From the NCBI GenBank assembly GCA_028752905.1, contig JAQNBH010000015.1, positions 18,141,510-18,205,509 on the forward strand: a stretch of 64,000 nt of DNA, read 5' to 3'. Numbering within the stretch: the first letter of the stretch is position 1; every line of letters starts with the position of its first letter. Origin of the DNA: Cladorhizidae sp. MBARI D1340-BT2. Its lineage: Eukaryota > Porifera > Demospongiae > Poecilosclerida > Cladorhizidae. Under the pieces are notes generated by a model that worked only from the letters and a program-made list of their open reading frames with translations, was not told where the DNA came from and did not search any database. Shown here piece after piece: positions 1-12,504 of the stretch. The position numbers and the translations under genes were made by a program.

Positions 1-3000
1 TGAGGACCAACTATGGAGGTTCAACTGTGAGGACCAACTATGGAGGTTCAACTGTGAGGCACCAACTATGGAGGTTCAACTGTGAGGATCAACTATGGAG
101 GTTCAACTGTGAGGACCAACTATGGAGGTTCAACTGTGAGGATCAACTATGGAGGTTCAACTGTGAAGGACCAACTATGGAGGTTAAACTGTGAGGCACC
201 AACTATGGAGGTTCAACTGTGATGGGGGTTCAACTGTGAGGATCAACTATGGAGGTTCAACTGTGAGGATCAACTATGGAGGTTCAACTGTGAAGGACCA
301 ACTATGGAGGTTCAACTGTGATGGGGGTTCAACTGTGAGGCACCAACTATGGAGGTTCAACTGTGATGGGGGTTCAACTGTGAGGCACCAACTATGGAGG
401 TTCAACTATGATGGGGGTTCAACTGTGAGGCACCAACTATGGAGGTTTAACTGTGAGGATCAACTATGGAGGTTCAACTGTGAAGGACCAACTATGGAGG
501 TTCAACTGTGAGGATCAACTATGGAGGTTCAACTGTGAAGGACCAACTATGGAGGTTAAACTGTGAGGCACCAACTATGGAGGTTCAACTGTGATGGGGG
601 TTCAACTGTGAGGATCAACTATGGAGGTTCAACTGTGAGGATCAACTATGGAGGTTCAACTGTGAAGGACCAACTATGGAGGTTCAACTGTGATGGGGGT
701 TCAACTGTGAGGCACCAACTATGGAGGTTCAACTGTGATGGGGGTTTAACTGTGAGGCACCAACTATGGAGGTTCAACTGTGAGGACCAACTATGGAGGT
801 TCAACTGTGAGGCACCAACTATGGAGGTTCAACTGTGAGGACCAACTATGGAGGTTCAACTGTGAGGCACCAACTATGGGGGTTCAACTGTGAGGACCAA
901 CTATGGAGGTTCAACTGTGAGGCACCAACTATGGAGGTTCAACTGTGAGGGAACAACTATGGAGGTTCAACTGTGAGGGATCAACTATGAGGGTTCAACT
1001 GTGAGGCACCAACTATGGAGGTTCAACTGTGAGGATCAACTATGGAGGTTCAACTGTGAAGGACCAACTATGGAGGTTCAACTGTGAGGATCAACTATGG
1101 AGGTTCAACTGTGAGGCACCAACTATGGAGGTTCAACTGTGAGGCACCAAATATGGGGGTTCAACTGTGTGGGATCAACTATGGAGGTTCAACTGTGAGG
1201 ATCAACTATGGGGGTTCAACTGTGAGGAACCAACTATGAGGGTTCAACTATGAGGGTTCAACTATGAGGGTTCAACTATGAGGGATCAACTATGAGGGTT
1301 CAACTGTGAGGGATCAACTATGGAGGTTCAACTGTGAGGCACCAACTATGGAGGTTCAACTGTGAGGATCAACTATGGGGGTTCAACTGTGAGGCACCAA
1401 CTATGAGGGTTCAACTATGAGGGATCAACTATGAGGGTTCAACTGTGAGGGATCAACTATGGAGGTTCAACTGTGAGGCACCAACTATGGAGGTTCAACT
1501 GTGAGGACCAACTATGGAGGTTCAACTGTGAGGGATCAACTATGGAGGTTCAACTGTGAGGATCAACTATGGAGGTTCAACTATGAGGACCAACTATGGA
1601 GGTTCAACGGTGAGTCACCAACTATGGAGGTTCAACTGTGAGGCGCACCAACTATGGGGGTTCAACTGTGAGGGATCAACTATGGAGGTTCAACTGTGAG
1701 GCACCAACTATGGAGGTTCAACTGTGAGGACCAACTATGGAGGTTCAACTGTGAGGCACCAACTATGAGGGTACAACTGTGAGGCACCAACTATGGAGGT
1801 TCAACGGTGAGGCACCAACTATGGAGGTTCAACGGTGAGGCACCAACTATGGAGGTTCAACTGTGAGGCACCAACTATGGAGGTTCAACGGTGAGGCACC
1901 AACTATGGAGGTTCAACTGTGAGGCACCAACTATGGAGGTTCAACTGTGAGGCACCAACTATGGAGGTTCAACTGTGAGGATCAACTATGGGGGTTCAAC
2001 TGTGAGGCACCAACTATGGAGGTTCAACTGTGAGGCACCAACTATGGAGGTTCAACTGTGAGGAACAACTATGGGGGTTCAACTGTGAGGCACCAACTAT
2101 GGAGGTTCAACTGTGAGGAACAACTATGGGGGTTCAACTGTGAGGCACCAACTATGGAGGTTCAACTGTGATATGGGGGTTCAACTGTGAGGCACCAACT
2201 ATGAGGGTTCAACTGTGAGGACCAACTATGGAGGTTCAACTGTGAGGACCAACTATGGAGGTTCAACTGTGAGGCACCAACTATGGAGGTTCAACTGTGA
2301 GGATCAACTATGGAGGTTAAACTGTGAGGACCAACTATGGAGGTTCAGCTGTGAGGCACCAACTATGGAGGTTCAACTATGAAGGACCAACTATGGAGGT
2401 TCAACTATGGGGGTTCAACTGTGAAGGACCAACTATGGAGGTTCAACTGTGAGGCACCAACTATGGAGGTTCAACTGTGAAGCACCAACTATGGAGGTTC
2501 AACTGTGATATGGGGGTTCAACTGTGAGGCACCAACTATTAGGGTTCAACTGTGAGGACCAACTATGGAGGTTCAACTGTGAGGACCAACTATGGAGGTT
2601 CAACTGTGAGGCACCAACTATGGAGGTTCAACTGTGAGGATCAACTATGGAGGTTCAACTGTGAGGACCAACTATGGAGGTTCAACTGTGAGGCACCAAC
2701 TATGGAGGTTCAACTATGGGGGTTCAACTGTGAAGGACCAACTATGGAGGTTCAACTGTGAGGGGCCAACTATGAGGGTTCAACTGCGAGGACCACTATG
2801 GGGGTTCAACTGTGAGGCACCAACTATGGAGGTTCAACTGTGAGGATCAACTATGGAGGTTCAACTGTGAGGATCAACTATGGAGGTTCAACTGTGAAGG
2901 ACCAACTATGGGGGTTCAACTGTGAGGAAACAACTATGGAGGTTCAACTGTGATGGGGGTTCAACTGTGAGGCACCAACTATGGAGGTTCAACTGTGATG

Positions 3001-6000
3001 GGGGTTCAACTGTGAGGCACCAACTATGGAGGTTCAACTGTGAGGATCAACTATGGAGGTTCAACTGTGAGGCACCAACTATGGAGGTTCAACTATGGGG
3101 GTTCAACTGTGAAGGACCAACTATGGGGGTTCAACTGTGAGGCACCAACTATGGAGGTTCAACTGTGAGGAACAACTATGGGGGTTCAACTGTGAGGAAC
3201 CAACTATGGAGGTTCAACTATGGGGGTTCAACTGTGAAGGACCAACTATGGGGGTTCAACTGTGAGGCACCAACTATGGAGGTTCAACTGTGAGGAACAA
3301 CTATGGGGGTTCAACTGTGAGGCACCAACTATGAGGGTTCAACTGTGAGGACCAACTATGGAGGTTCAACTGTGAGGACCAACTATGGAGGTTCAACTGT
3401 GAGGCACCAACTATGGAGGTTCAACTGTGAGGATCAACTATGGAAGTTCAACTGTGAGGACCAACTATGGAGGTTCAACTGTGAGGCACCAACTATGGAG
3501 GTTCAACTATGGGGGTTCAACTGTGAAGGACCAACTATGGAGGTTCAACTGTGAGGCACCAACTATGGAGGTTCAACTGTGAGGAACAACTATGGGGGTT
3601 CAACTGTGAGGCACCAACTATGGAGGTTCAACTGTGATATGGGGGTTCAACTGTGAGGCACCAACTATTAGGGTTCAACTGTGAGGATCAACTATGGAGG
3701 TTCAACTGTGAGGACCAACTATGGAGGTTCAACTGTGAGGCACCAACTATGGAGGTTCAACTGTGAGGATCAACTATGGAGGTTCAACTGTTAGGACCAA
3801 CTATGGAGGTTCAACTGTGAGGCACCAACTATGGAGGTTCAACTATGGGGGTTCAACTGTGAAGGACCAACTATGGAGGTTCAACTGTGAGGGGCCAACT
3901 ATGAGGGTTCAACTGCAAGGACCAACTATGGAGGTTCAACTGTGAGGCACCAACTATGGAGGTTCAACTGTGAGGATCAACTATGGAAGTTCAACTGTGA
4001 GGACCAACTATGGAGGTTCAACTGTGAGGCACCAACTATGGAGGTTCAACTATGGAGGTTCAACTGTGAGGATCAACTATGGAGGTTCAACTGTGAAGGA
4101 CCAACTATGGAGGTTAAACTGTGAGGCACCAACTATGGAGGTTCAACTGTGAGGCACCAACTATGGAGGTTCAACTGTGAGGATCAACTATGGAGGTTCA
4201 ACTGTGAAGGACCAACTATGGAGGTTCAACTGTGAGGACCAACTATGGAGGTACAACTGTGAGGCACCAACTATGGAGGTTCAACTATGGGGGTTCAACT
4301 GTGAAGGACAAACTATGGAGGTTCAACTGTGAGGACCAACTATGGAGGTTCAACTGTGAGGACCAACTATGGAGGTTCAACTGTGAGGCACCAACTATGG
4401 AGGTTCAACTATGGGGGTTCAACTGTGAAGGACCAACTATGGAGGTTCAACTGTGAGGCACCAACTATGGAGGTTCAACTATGGGGGTTCAACTGTGAGG
4501 ATCAACTATGGAGGTTCAACTGTGAGGCACCAACTATGGAGGTTCAACTATGGGGGTTCAACTGTGAAGGACCAACTATGGAGGTTCAACTGTGAAGACC
4601 AACTATGGAGGTTCAACTGTGAGGATCAACTATGGAGGTTCAACTGTGAGGCACCAACTATGGAGGTTCAACTATGGGGGTTCAACTGTGAAGGACCAAC
4701 TATGGAGGTTCAACTGTGAGGCACCAACTATGGAGGTTCAACTATGGGGGTTCAACTGTGAAGGACCAACTATGGAGGTTCAACTGTGAGGAACAACTAT
4801 GGAGGTTCAACTATGAGGCACCAACTATGGAGGTTCAACTGTGAGGACCAACTGTGAGGCACCAACTATGGAGGTTCAACTGTGAGGCACCAACTATGGA
4901 GGTTCAACTGTGAGGAACAACTATGGGGGTTCAACTGTGAGGCACCAACTATGAAGGTTCAACTGTGAGGAACAACTATGGGGGTTCAACTGTGAGTCAC
5001 CAACTATGGAGGTTCAACTGTGATATGGGGGTTCAACTGTGAGGCACCAACTATGAGGGTTCAACTGTGAGGACCAACTATGGAGGTTCAACTGTGAGGA
5101 CCAACTATGGAGGTTCAACTGTGAGGCACCAACTATGGAGGTTCAACTGTGAGGATCAACTATGGAGGTTCAACTGTGAGGACCAACTATGGAGGTTCAA
5201 CTGTGAGGATCAACTATGGAGGTTCAACTGTGAAGGACCAACTATGGAGGTTAAACTGTGAGGCACCAACTATGGAGGTTCAACTGTGATGGGGGTTCAA
5301 CTGTGAGGATCAACTATGGAGGTTCAACTGTGAGGATCAACTATGGAGGTTCAACTGTGAAGGACCAACTATGGAGGTTCAACTGTGATGGGGGTTCAAC
5401 TGTGAGGCACCAACTATGGAGGTTCAACTGTGATGGGGGTTCAACTGTGAGGCACCAACTATGGAGGTTCAACTATGATGGGGGTTCAACTGTGAGGCAC
5501 CAACTATGGAGGTTTAACTGTGAGGATCAACTATGGAGGTTCAACTGTGAAGGACCAACTATGTAGGTTCAACTGTGAGGATCAACTATGGAGGTTCAAC
5601 TGTGAAGGACCAACTATGGAGGTTAAACTGTGAGGCACCAACTATGGAGGTTCAACTGTGATGGGGGTTCAACTGTGAGGATCAACTATGGAGGTTCAAC
5701 TGTGAGGATCAACTATGGAGGTTCAACTGTGAAGGACCAACTATGGTTCAACTGTGATGGGGATTTAACTGTGAGGCACCAACTATGGAGGTTCAACTGT
5801 GAGGACCAACTATGGAGGTTCAACTGTGAGGCACCAACTATGGAGGTTCAACTGTGAGGACCAACTATGGAGGTTCAACTGTGAGGCACCAACTATGGGG
5901 GTTCAACTGTGAGGACCAACTATGGAGGTTCAACTGTGAGGCACCAACTATGGAGGTTCAACTGTGAGGGAACAACTATGGAGGTTCAACTGTGAGGGAT

Positions 6001-9000
6001 CAACTATGAGGGTTCAACTGTGAGGCACCAACTATGGAGGTTCAACTGTGAGGATCAACTATGGAGGTTCAACTGTGAAGGACCAACTATGGAGGTTCAA
6101 CTGTGAGGATCAACTATGGAGGTTCAACTGTGAGGCACCAACTATGGAGGTTCAACTGTGAGGCACCAAATATGGGGGTTCAACTGTGTGGGATCAACTA
6201 TGGAGGTTCAACTGTGAGGATCAACTATGGGGGTTCAACTGTGAGGAACCAACTATGAGGGTTCAACTATGAGGGTTCAACTATGAGGGTTCAACTATGA
6301 GGGATCAACTATGAGGGTTCAACTGTGAGGGATCAACTATGGAGGTTCAACTGTGAGGCACCAACTATGGAGGTTCAACTGTGAGGCACCAAATATGGGG
6401 GTTCAACTGTGTGGGATCAACTATGGAGGTTCAACTGTGAGGATCAACTATGGGGGTTCAACTGTGAGGAACCAACTATGAGGGTTCAACTATGAGGGTT
6501 CACTATGAGGGTTCAACTATGAGGGTTCAACTATGAGGGTTCAACTGTGAGGCACCAACTATTAGGGTTCAACTGTGAGGATCAACTATGGAGGTTCAAC
6601 TGTGAGGACCAACTATGGAGGTTCAACTGTGAGGCACCAACTATGGAGGTTCAACTGTGAGGATCAACTATGGAGGTTCAACTGTTAGGACCAACTATGG
6701 AGGTTCAACTGTGAGGCACCAACTATGGAGGTTCAACTATGGGGGTTCAACTGTGAAGGACCAACTATGGAGGTTCAACTGTGAGGGGCCAACTATGAGG
6801 GTTCAACTGCGAGGACCAACTATGGAGGTTCAACTGTGAGGCACCAACTATGGAGGTTCAACTGTGAGGATCAACTATGGAAGTTCAACTGTGAGGACCA
6901 ACTCTGGAGGTTCAACTGTGAGGCACCAACTATGGAGGTTCAACTATGGAGGTTCAACTGTGAGGATCAACTATGGAGGTTCAACTGTGAAGGACCAACT
7001 ATGGAGGTTAAACTGTGAGGCACCAACTATGGAGGTTCAACTGTGATGGGGGTTCAACTGTGAGGCACCAACTATGGAGGTTCAACTGTGAGGATCAACT
7101 ATGGAGGTTCAACTGTGAAGGACCAACTATGGAGGTTCAACTGTGAGGACCAACTATGGAGGTACAACTGTGAGGCACCAACTATGGAGGTTCAACTATG
7201 GGGGTTCAACTGTGAAGGACAAACTATGGAGGTTCAACTGTGAGGACCAACTATGGAGGTTCAACTGTGAGGACCAACTATGGAGGTTCAACTGTGAGGC
7301 ACCAACTATGGAGGTTCAACTATGGGGGTTCAACTGTGAAGGACCAACTATGGAGGTTCAACTGTGAGGCACCAACTATGGAGGTTCAACTATGAGGGTT
7401 CAACTGTGAGGATCAACTATGGAGGTTCAACNNNNNNNNNNNNNNNNNNNNNNNNNNNNNNNNNNNNNNNNNNNNNNNNNNNNNNNNNNNNNNNNNNNNN
7501 NNNNNNNNNNNNNNNNNNNNNNNNNNNNNNNGGTTCAACTGTGAAGGACCAACTATGGAGGTTCAACTGTGAGGGGCCAACTATGAGGGTTCAACTGTGA
7601 GGACCAACTATGGAGGTTCAACTGTGAGGCACCAACTATGGAGGTTCAACTGTGAGGATCAACTATGGAGGTTCAACTGTGAGGCACCAACTATGGAGGT
7701 TCAACTGTGAGGATCAACTATGGAGGTTTAACTGTGAAGGACCAACTATGGAGGTTCAACTGTGAGGCACCAACTATGGAGGTTCAACTGTGAGGCACCA
7801 ACTATGGAGGATCAACTGTGAGGCACCAACTATGGAGGTTCAACTGTGAGGATCAACTATGGAGGTTCAACTGTGAAGGACCAACTATGGAAGTTCAACT
7901 GTGAGGCACCAACTATGGCGGTTCAACTGTGAGGAACAACTATGGGGGTTCAACTGTGAGGCACCAACTATGGAGGTTCAACTGTGAGGCACCAACTATG
8001 GAGGTTCAACTGTGAAGGACCAACTATGGAGGTTCAACTGTGAGGCACCAACTATGGAGGTTCAACTGTGAGGACCAACTATGGAGGTTCAACTGTGAGG
8101 CACCAACTATGGGGGTTCAACTGTGAGGACCAACTATGGAGGTTCAACTGTGAGGCACCAACTATGGAGGTTCAACTGTGAGGGAACAACTATGGAGGTT
8201 CAACTGTGAGGGATCAACTATGAGGGTTCAACTGTGAGGCACCAACTATGGAGGTTCAACTGTGAGGATCAACTATGGAGGTTCAACTGTGAAGGACCAA
8301 CTATGGAGGTTCAACTGTGAGGATCAACTATGGAGGTTCAACTGTGAGGCACCAACTATGGAGGTTCAACTGTGAGGCACCAAATATGGGGGTTCAACTG
8401 TGAGGGATCAACTATGGAGGTTCAACTGTGAGGACCAACTATGGAGGTTCAACTGTGTGGAGAACCAACTATGGAGGTTCAACTGTGAGGACCAACTATG
8501 GAGGTTCAACTGTGAGGCACCAACTATGGAGTTCAACTGTGAGGACCAACTATGGGGGTTCAACTGTGAGGCACCAACTATGGAGGTTCAACTGTGAGGA
8601 CCAACTATGAGGGTTCAACTGTGAGGACCAACTATGGAGTTTCAACTGTGAGGCACCAACTATGGAGGTTCAACTATGGGGGTTCAACTGTGAAGGACCA
8701 ACTATGGAGGTTCAACTGTGAGGACCAACTATGGAGGTTCAACTGTGAGGCACCAACTATGGAGGTTCAACTGTGAGGATCAACTATGGAGGTTCAACTG
8801 TGAGGACCAACTATGGAGGTTCAACTGTGAGGCACCAACTATGGAGGTTCAACTGTGAGGATCAACTATGGAGGTTCAACTGTGAAGGACCAACTATGGA
8901 GGTTCAACTGTGAGGCACCAACTATGGATGTTCAACTGTGATGGGGGTTCAACTGTGAAGGACCAACTATGGAGGTTCAACTGTGAGGACCAACTATGGA

Positions 9001-9884
9001 GGTTCAACTGTGAAGGACCAACTATGGAGGTTCAACTGTGAGGTACCAACTATGGATGTTCAACTGTGATGGGGGTTCAACTGTGAAGGACCAACTATGG
9101 AGGTTCAACTGTGAGGGGCCAACTATGGAGGTTCAACTGTGAGGCACCAACTATGGAGGATCAACTGTGAGGCACCAACTATGGAGGTTCAACTGTGAGG
9201 ATCAACTATGGAGGTTCAACTGTGAAGGACCAACTATGGAGGTTCAACTGTGAGGCACCAACTATGGAGGTTCAACTGTGAGGCACCAACTATGGAGGAT
9301 CAACTGTGAGGCACCAACTATGGAGGTTCAACTGTGAGGATCAACTATGGAGGTTCAACTGTGAAGGACCAACTATGGAAGTTCAACTGTGAGGCACCAA
9401 CTATGGAGGTTCAACTGTGAGGAACAACTATGGGGGTTCAACTGTGAGGCACCAACTATGGAGGTTCAACTGTGAGGACCAACTATGGAGGTTCAACTGT
9501 GAGGCACCAACTATGGAGGTTCAACTGTGAAGGACCAACTATGGAGGTTCAACTGTGAGGCACTAACTATGGAGGTTCAACTGTGAGGCACCAACTATGG
9601 AGGTTCAACTGTGAGGCACCAACTATGGAGGTTCAACTGTGAGGATCAACTATGGAGGTTCAACTGAAGGACCAACTATGGAGGTTCAACTGTGAGGCAC
9701 CAACTATGGAGGTTCAACTGTGAGGAACAACTATGGGGGTTCAACTGTGAGGCACCAACTATGGGGGTTCAACTGTGAGGCACCAACTATGGAGGTTCAA
9801 CTGTGAGGATCAACTATGGAGGTTCAACTGTGAAGGACCAACTATGAGGGTTCAACTGTGAGGACCAACTATGGAGGTTCAACT
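1..9884. repeat. Satellite A: 27-28 bp tandem array
   Basis: About 350 tandem units of 26-28 bp. Each unit combines an ACCAACTATGGAGGTTCAAC-type half with a short CTGTGAGG-type spacer. Length variants arise from GAGGATC, GAGGCACC, GAAGGACC and GATGGGGG spacers. The unit is itself built of two related halves (CAACTATGG and CAACTGTGA). The short plus-strand open frames inside it only reflect the repeat. The array begins before the window, contains an assembly gap, and ends at 9,884 where the sequence changes to a dispersed repeat fragment. Isolated diverged units recur at 11,369-11,480 and about 11,778-11,815. Confidence 0.97.
7432..7531. other. Assembly gap (100 N)
   Basis: Exactly 100 N bases lie inside satellite A, the conventional placeholder for a scaffold join of unknown size. 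Copy number and order of units around it are therefore unreliable. Confidence 0.99.
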
Positions 9885-9950
9885 AGCTCTCCCTACATCT
9901 ATTAGCAGTAATTGCAAGTCGGACAGCTGCTCAGGTTTGTAATCTCTCAC
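9884..9950. repeat. Truncated copy of a dispersed repeat (first of three)
   Basis: The segment starting CTAGCTCT and running through TTGTAATCT recurs at 11,624-11,698 and 11,966-12,047 with small differences. Here satellite A passes directly into it. It overlaps the end of the decayed pol reading frame on the minus strand. Confidence 0.8.
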
Positions 9951-10495
9951 ATTCCATCCACCTTCTCCATAACAGATGTATCCCTTGACAGATTTGTTTG
10001 GAGCACCAGAAAGAGCATCCACGTTGCCATAACAGCAGCATACAACGCCAGGAGAAGGCTGCCGCAGAGCTAAACTCCACCTGGTGAGTGCTGCTGTTTC
10101 TCCTTCCTTCACATGCTCTGGCCCTGCAGTGAGCGATGGTCAGTTTGTACAGGAAATTGTCTTCCCAGTAAATAAACTTTAAAAGCTTCAGTTATCAGTT
10201 TAATAACAACACACTCTTTCTCTAGTGTAGAATATCGTTCTTCTCGAGCAAGTAATTTTCTGCTGTGATAAGCTACAGGTGGATCTTTGTGCTCATTATA
10301 TGACTGACCCAGTTCCTTCTTCTCCCCATACCTTGGTCTGAAGCGTCCTCCTGTAATATAAACTTCTTCTTGAGGTTGAGATTCCTCATCGCAGGAGAAC
10401 AGCACAGAGTTCGTTTCAAACTGGTGAGTGCCTTGTTATCTTCCATCCACTGGACTTTGTTTGGTGTTAAGTTTCTTTTAATTAAGTCAGTGTGG
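9950..10495 (-). pseudogene. Decayed Ty3/gypsy pol fragment: RT connection plus RNase H
   Basis: On the minus strand, three frames give consecutive pieces of a gypsy-type polyprotein. The first piece (about 10,492-10,320) reads PNKVQW, then a stretch ending FILQEDASDQG, the RT-to-RNase H connection with the first RNase H aspartate region. The second (to about 10,110) contains PVAYHSRKLL, REERYSTLEKEC and TDHRSL, classic RNase H motifs. The third (10,110 to about 9,950) contains LTRWSLAL and GNVDALSG, a diverged form of the NADALSR motif that follows RNase H. At least two frameshifts separate the pieces, and no LTR is visible nearby, so this is a dead fragment. The motifs are family knowledge; assignment to a gypsy lineage is not possible from this length. 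Confidence 0.85.
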
Positions 10496-10642
10496 GGTGC
10501 TACACTTCATTATTTTTTAAATCAATTTTAGGTAGTATCAAGTAAATGGATCCTCAAACCTCTCAATTCCTCTGGATCAGGCCTTCACTTCTCCATTTCC
10601 AACATGACCTAGGGATATGCACTCCTGCATGCCAAACTCCTT
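10496..10642. other. Short unique spacer
   Basis: AT-rich DNA between the decayed pol fragment and the next minisatellite. I see no gene or recognisable signal in it. Confidence 0.6.
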
Positions 10643-11365
10643 AACATGCATGATGGGACTCTCCCAGGTCACACATGCATGATGGGACTCTCCCAGGTCA
10701 CATGCATGATGGGACTCTCCCAGTTCTCACATGCATGATGGGACTCTCCCAGGTCTCACATGCATGATGGGACTCTCCCATGTCACATGCATGATGGGAC
10801 TCTCCCAGGTCACACATGCATGATGGGACTCTCCCAGGTCTCACATGCATGATGGGACTCTCCCAGGTCACATGCATGATGGGACTCTCCCAGGTCTCAC
10901 ATGCATGATGGGACTCTCCCAGGTCTCACATGCATGATGTGACTCTCCCAGGTCACACATGCATGATGGGACTCTCCCAGGTCACACATCCATGATGGGA
11001 CTCTCCCAGGTCACACATGCATGATGTGACTCTCCCAGGTCTCACATGCATGATGGGACTCTCCCAGGTCACACATGCATGATGGGACTCTCCCAGGTCT
11101 CACATGCATGATGGGACTCTCCCAGGTCACATGCATGATGGGACTCTCCCAGGTCACACATGCATGATGTGACTCTCCCAGGTCTCACATGCATGATGGG
11201 CCTCTCCCAGGTCACACATGCATGATGGGACTCTCCCAGGTCTCACATGCATGATGGGACTCTCCCAGGTCACATGCATGATGGGACTCTCCCAGGTCAC
11301 ACATGCATGATGGGACTCTCTCAGGTCTCACATGCATGATGGGACTCTCCCAGGTCTCACATGAA
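10643..11365. repeat. 26-28 bp minisatellite (ATGCATGATGGGACTCTCCC unit)
   Basis: About 26 units of CATGCATGATGGGACTCTCC followed by CAGGTC and a variable CACA or TCACA spacer, giving periods of 26-28 bp. Single-base variants (GATGTGACT, GGGCCTCT, TCTCTCAGG) are scattered. No coding potential. Confidence 0.95.
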
Positions 11366-11368
11366 TGT

Positions 11369-11480
11369 GAGACACCAACTATGGGAGTTCAACTGTAAGG
11401 GACTAACTATGGGAGTTCAACTGTGAGGGACTAACTATGGGAGTTCAACTGTGAGGGGCCAACTATGGGGGGGTCTATCT
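11369..11480. repeat. Diverged satellite A units
   Basis: About four units of the CAACTATGGGAGTTCAACTG type, related to the large array at 1-9,884. They sit immediately before the first ~342 bp unit, and a single further diverged unit sits before the second (about 11,778-11,815). Confidence 0.85.
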
Positions 11481-12123
11481 CCTGATGGAAAAGCACAACT
11501 ACAGCACTTTCAAAACCAGACATAAAATACCTAAACATTCCCTAGGGCAGAGTAATCTTTACTACTGTACATCATGTACTAACTAACAGCTAATAATTTA
11601 TCTCAAGTTCCCTAAATATTCTCTAGCTCTCACTACATCTATTAGCAGTAATTGCAAGCGGACAGCTGCTCAGCTCAGGTTTGTAATCTGTCACACTAGT
11701 AGGGCCAGGAGAGTGGCAAGGGTTAGGGTGAGGTGGCCAAGGCAATGCTAGGGTTAGCACCAGTCATGTAGCTAGTGTGACGCACCAACTATAGAGATCC
11801 AACTATGGGGGGTCTGTCTCCAAATGGCAAAACACAATAACAGCACTTTCAAAACCAGACTTAAAATACCGCATCATCACCCTAGGGCACAGTAATCTTA
11901 CATACCATGCGTGCCCATACAAACAGCTAATAATTTATCTAACACGTTTCAAGTTTCCTAAATACAGTCCAGTCATCACTGCAAATATTAGCAGTAATTG
12001 CAAGTCGGACAGCTGCTCAGCTCAGGTTTGTAATCTGTCACACTAGTAGGGCCAGGAGAGTAGCAAGGGTTAGGGTGAGGTGGCCAAGGCAATGCTAGGG
12101 TTAGGACCAGTCATGTAGCTAGT
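11466..12123. repeat. Two tandem copies of a ~342 bp composite unit
   Basis: Copy one starts near 11,466 (GGGGTCTATCTCC) and copy two near 11,808 (GGGGTCTGTCTCC). Both then carry CAGCACTTTCAAAACCAGAC, CCCTAGGGCA, AACAGCTAATAATTTATCT, the dispersed segment also found at 9,884, and an interval containing AAGGGTTAGGGTGAGG. They differ by many substitutions and small indels, so the duplication is not recent. No open reading frame of note. Confidence 0.8.
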
Positions 12124-12345
12124 ATGGCACAGCAAGGGTTAGGGTCAGGTGGCCAAGGCAATGCTAAGGTGAGGACCAGTCATGTAGCTAGTATGGCACA
12201 GCAAGGGTTAGGGTCAGGTGGCCAAGGCAATGCTAAGGTGAGGACCAGTCATGTAGCTAGTATGGCACAGCAAGGGTTAGGGTCAGGTTGCCAAGGCAAT
12301 GCTAAGGTGAGGACCAGTCATGTAGCTAGTAGGGCCAGGAGAGCT
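12054..12345. repeat. 69 bp minisatellite with internal TTAGGG
   Basis: About four units of 69 bp contain GCACAGCAAGGGTTAGGGTC and end GTCATGTAGCTAGT. It is the tail of the composite unit expanded in tandem. The period is 23 codons, which explains the spurious 87-residue plus-strand frame here. TTAGGG occurs once per unit, so this is not a telomeric array. Confidence 0.9.
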
Positions 12346-12384
12346 AGGGCCACGACTACGGCAAAAGTTAGTGCAATGCATTCG

Positions 12385-12504
12385 TGATGTTTTTGATGAC
12401 ATCATATGATGTAATACTAAGACCGTTATTACATTTTTGTGGCTTGGCAATTAGCCATTTCTTACTGAATGTGTTCCGAGAACAAGAGCAAAATACACAA
12501 AAAA
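12385..12504. other. Short unique spacer
   Basis: About 120 bp of AT-rich unique sequence between two minisatellites. No feature recognised. Confidence 0.5.

Noticed and set aside
12054..12345. Interstitial telomere
   Set aside because: TTAGGG occurs once per 69 bp, not in tandem.
12124..12387. 87-codon plus frame
   Set aside because: Exactly three 23-codon repeats of the 69 bp minisatellite.
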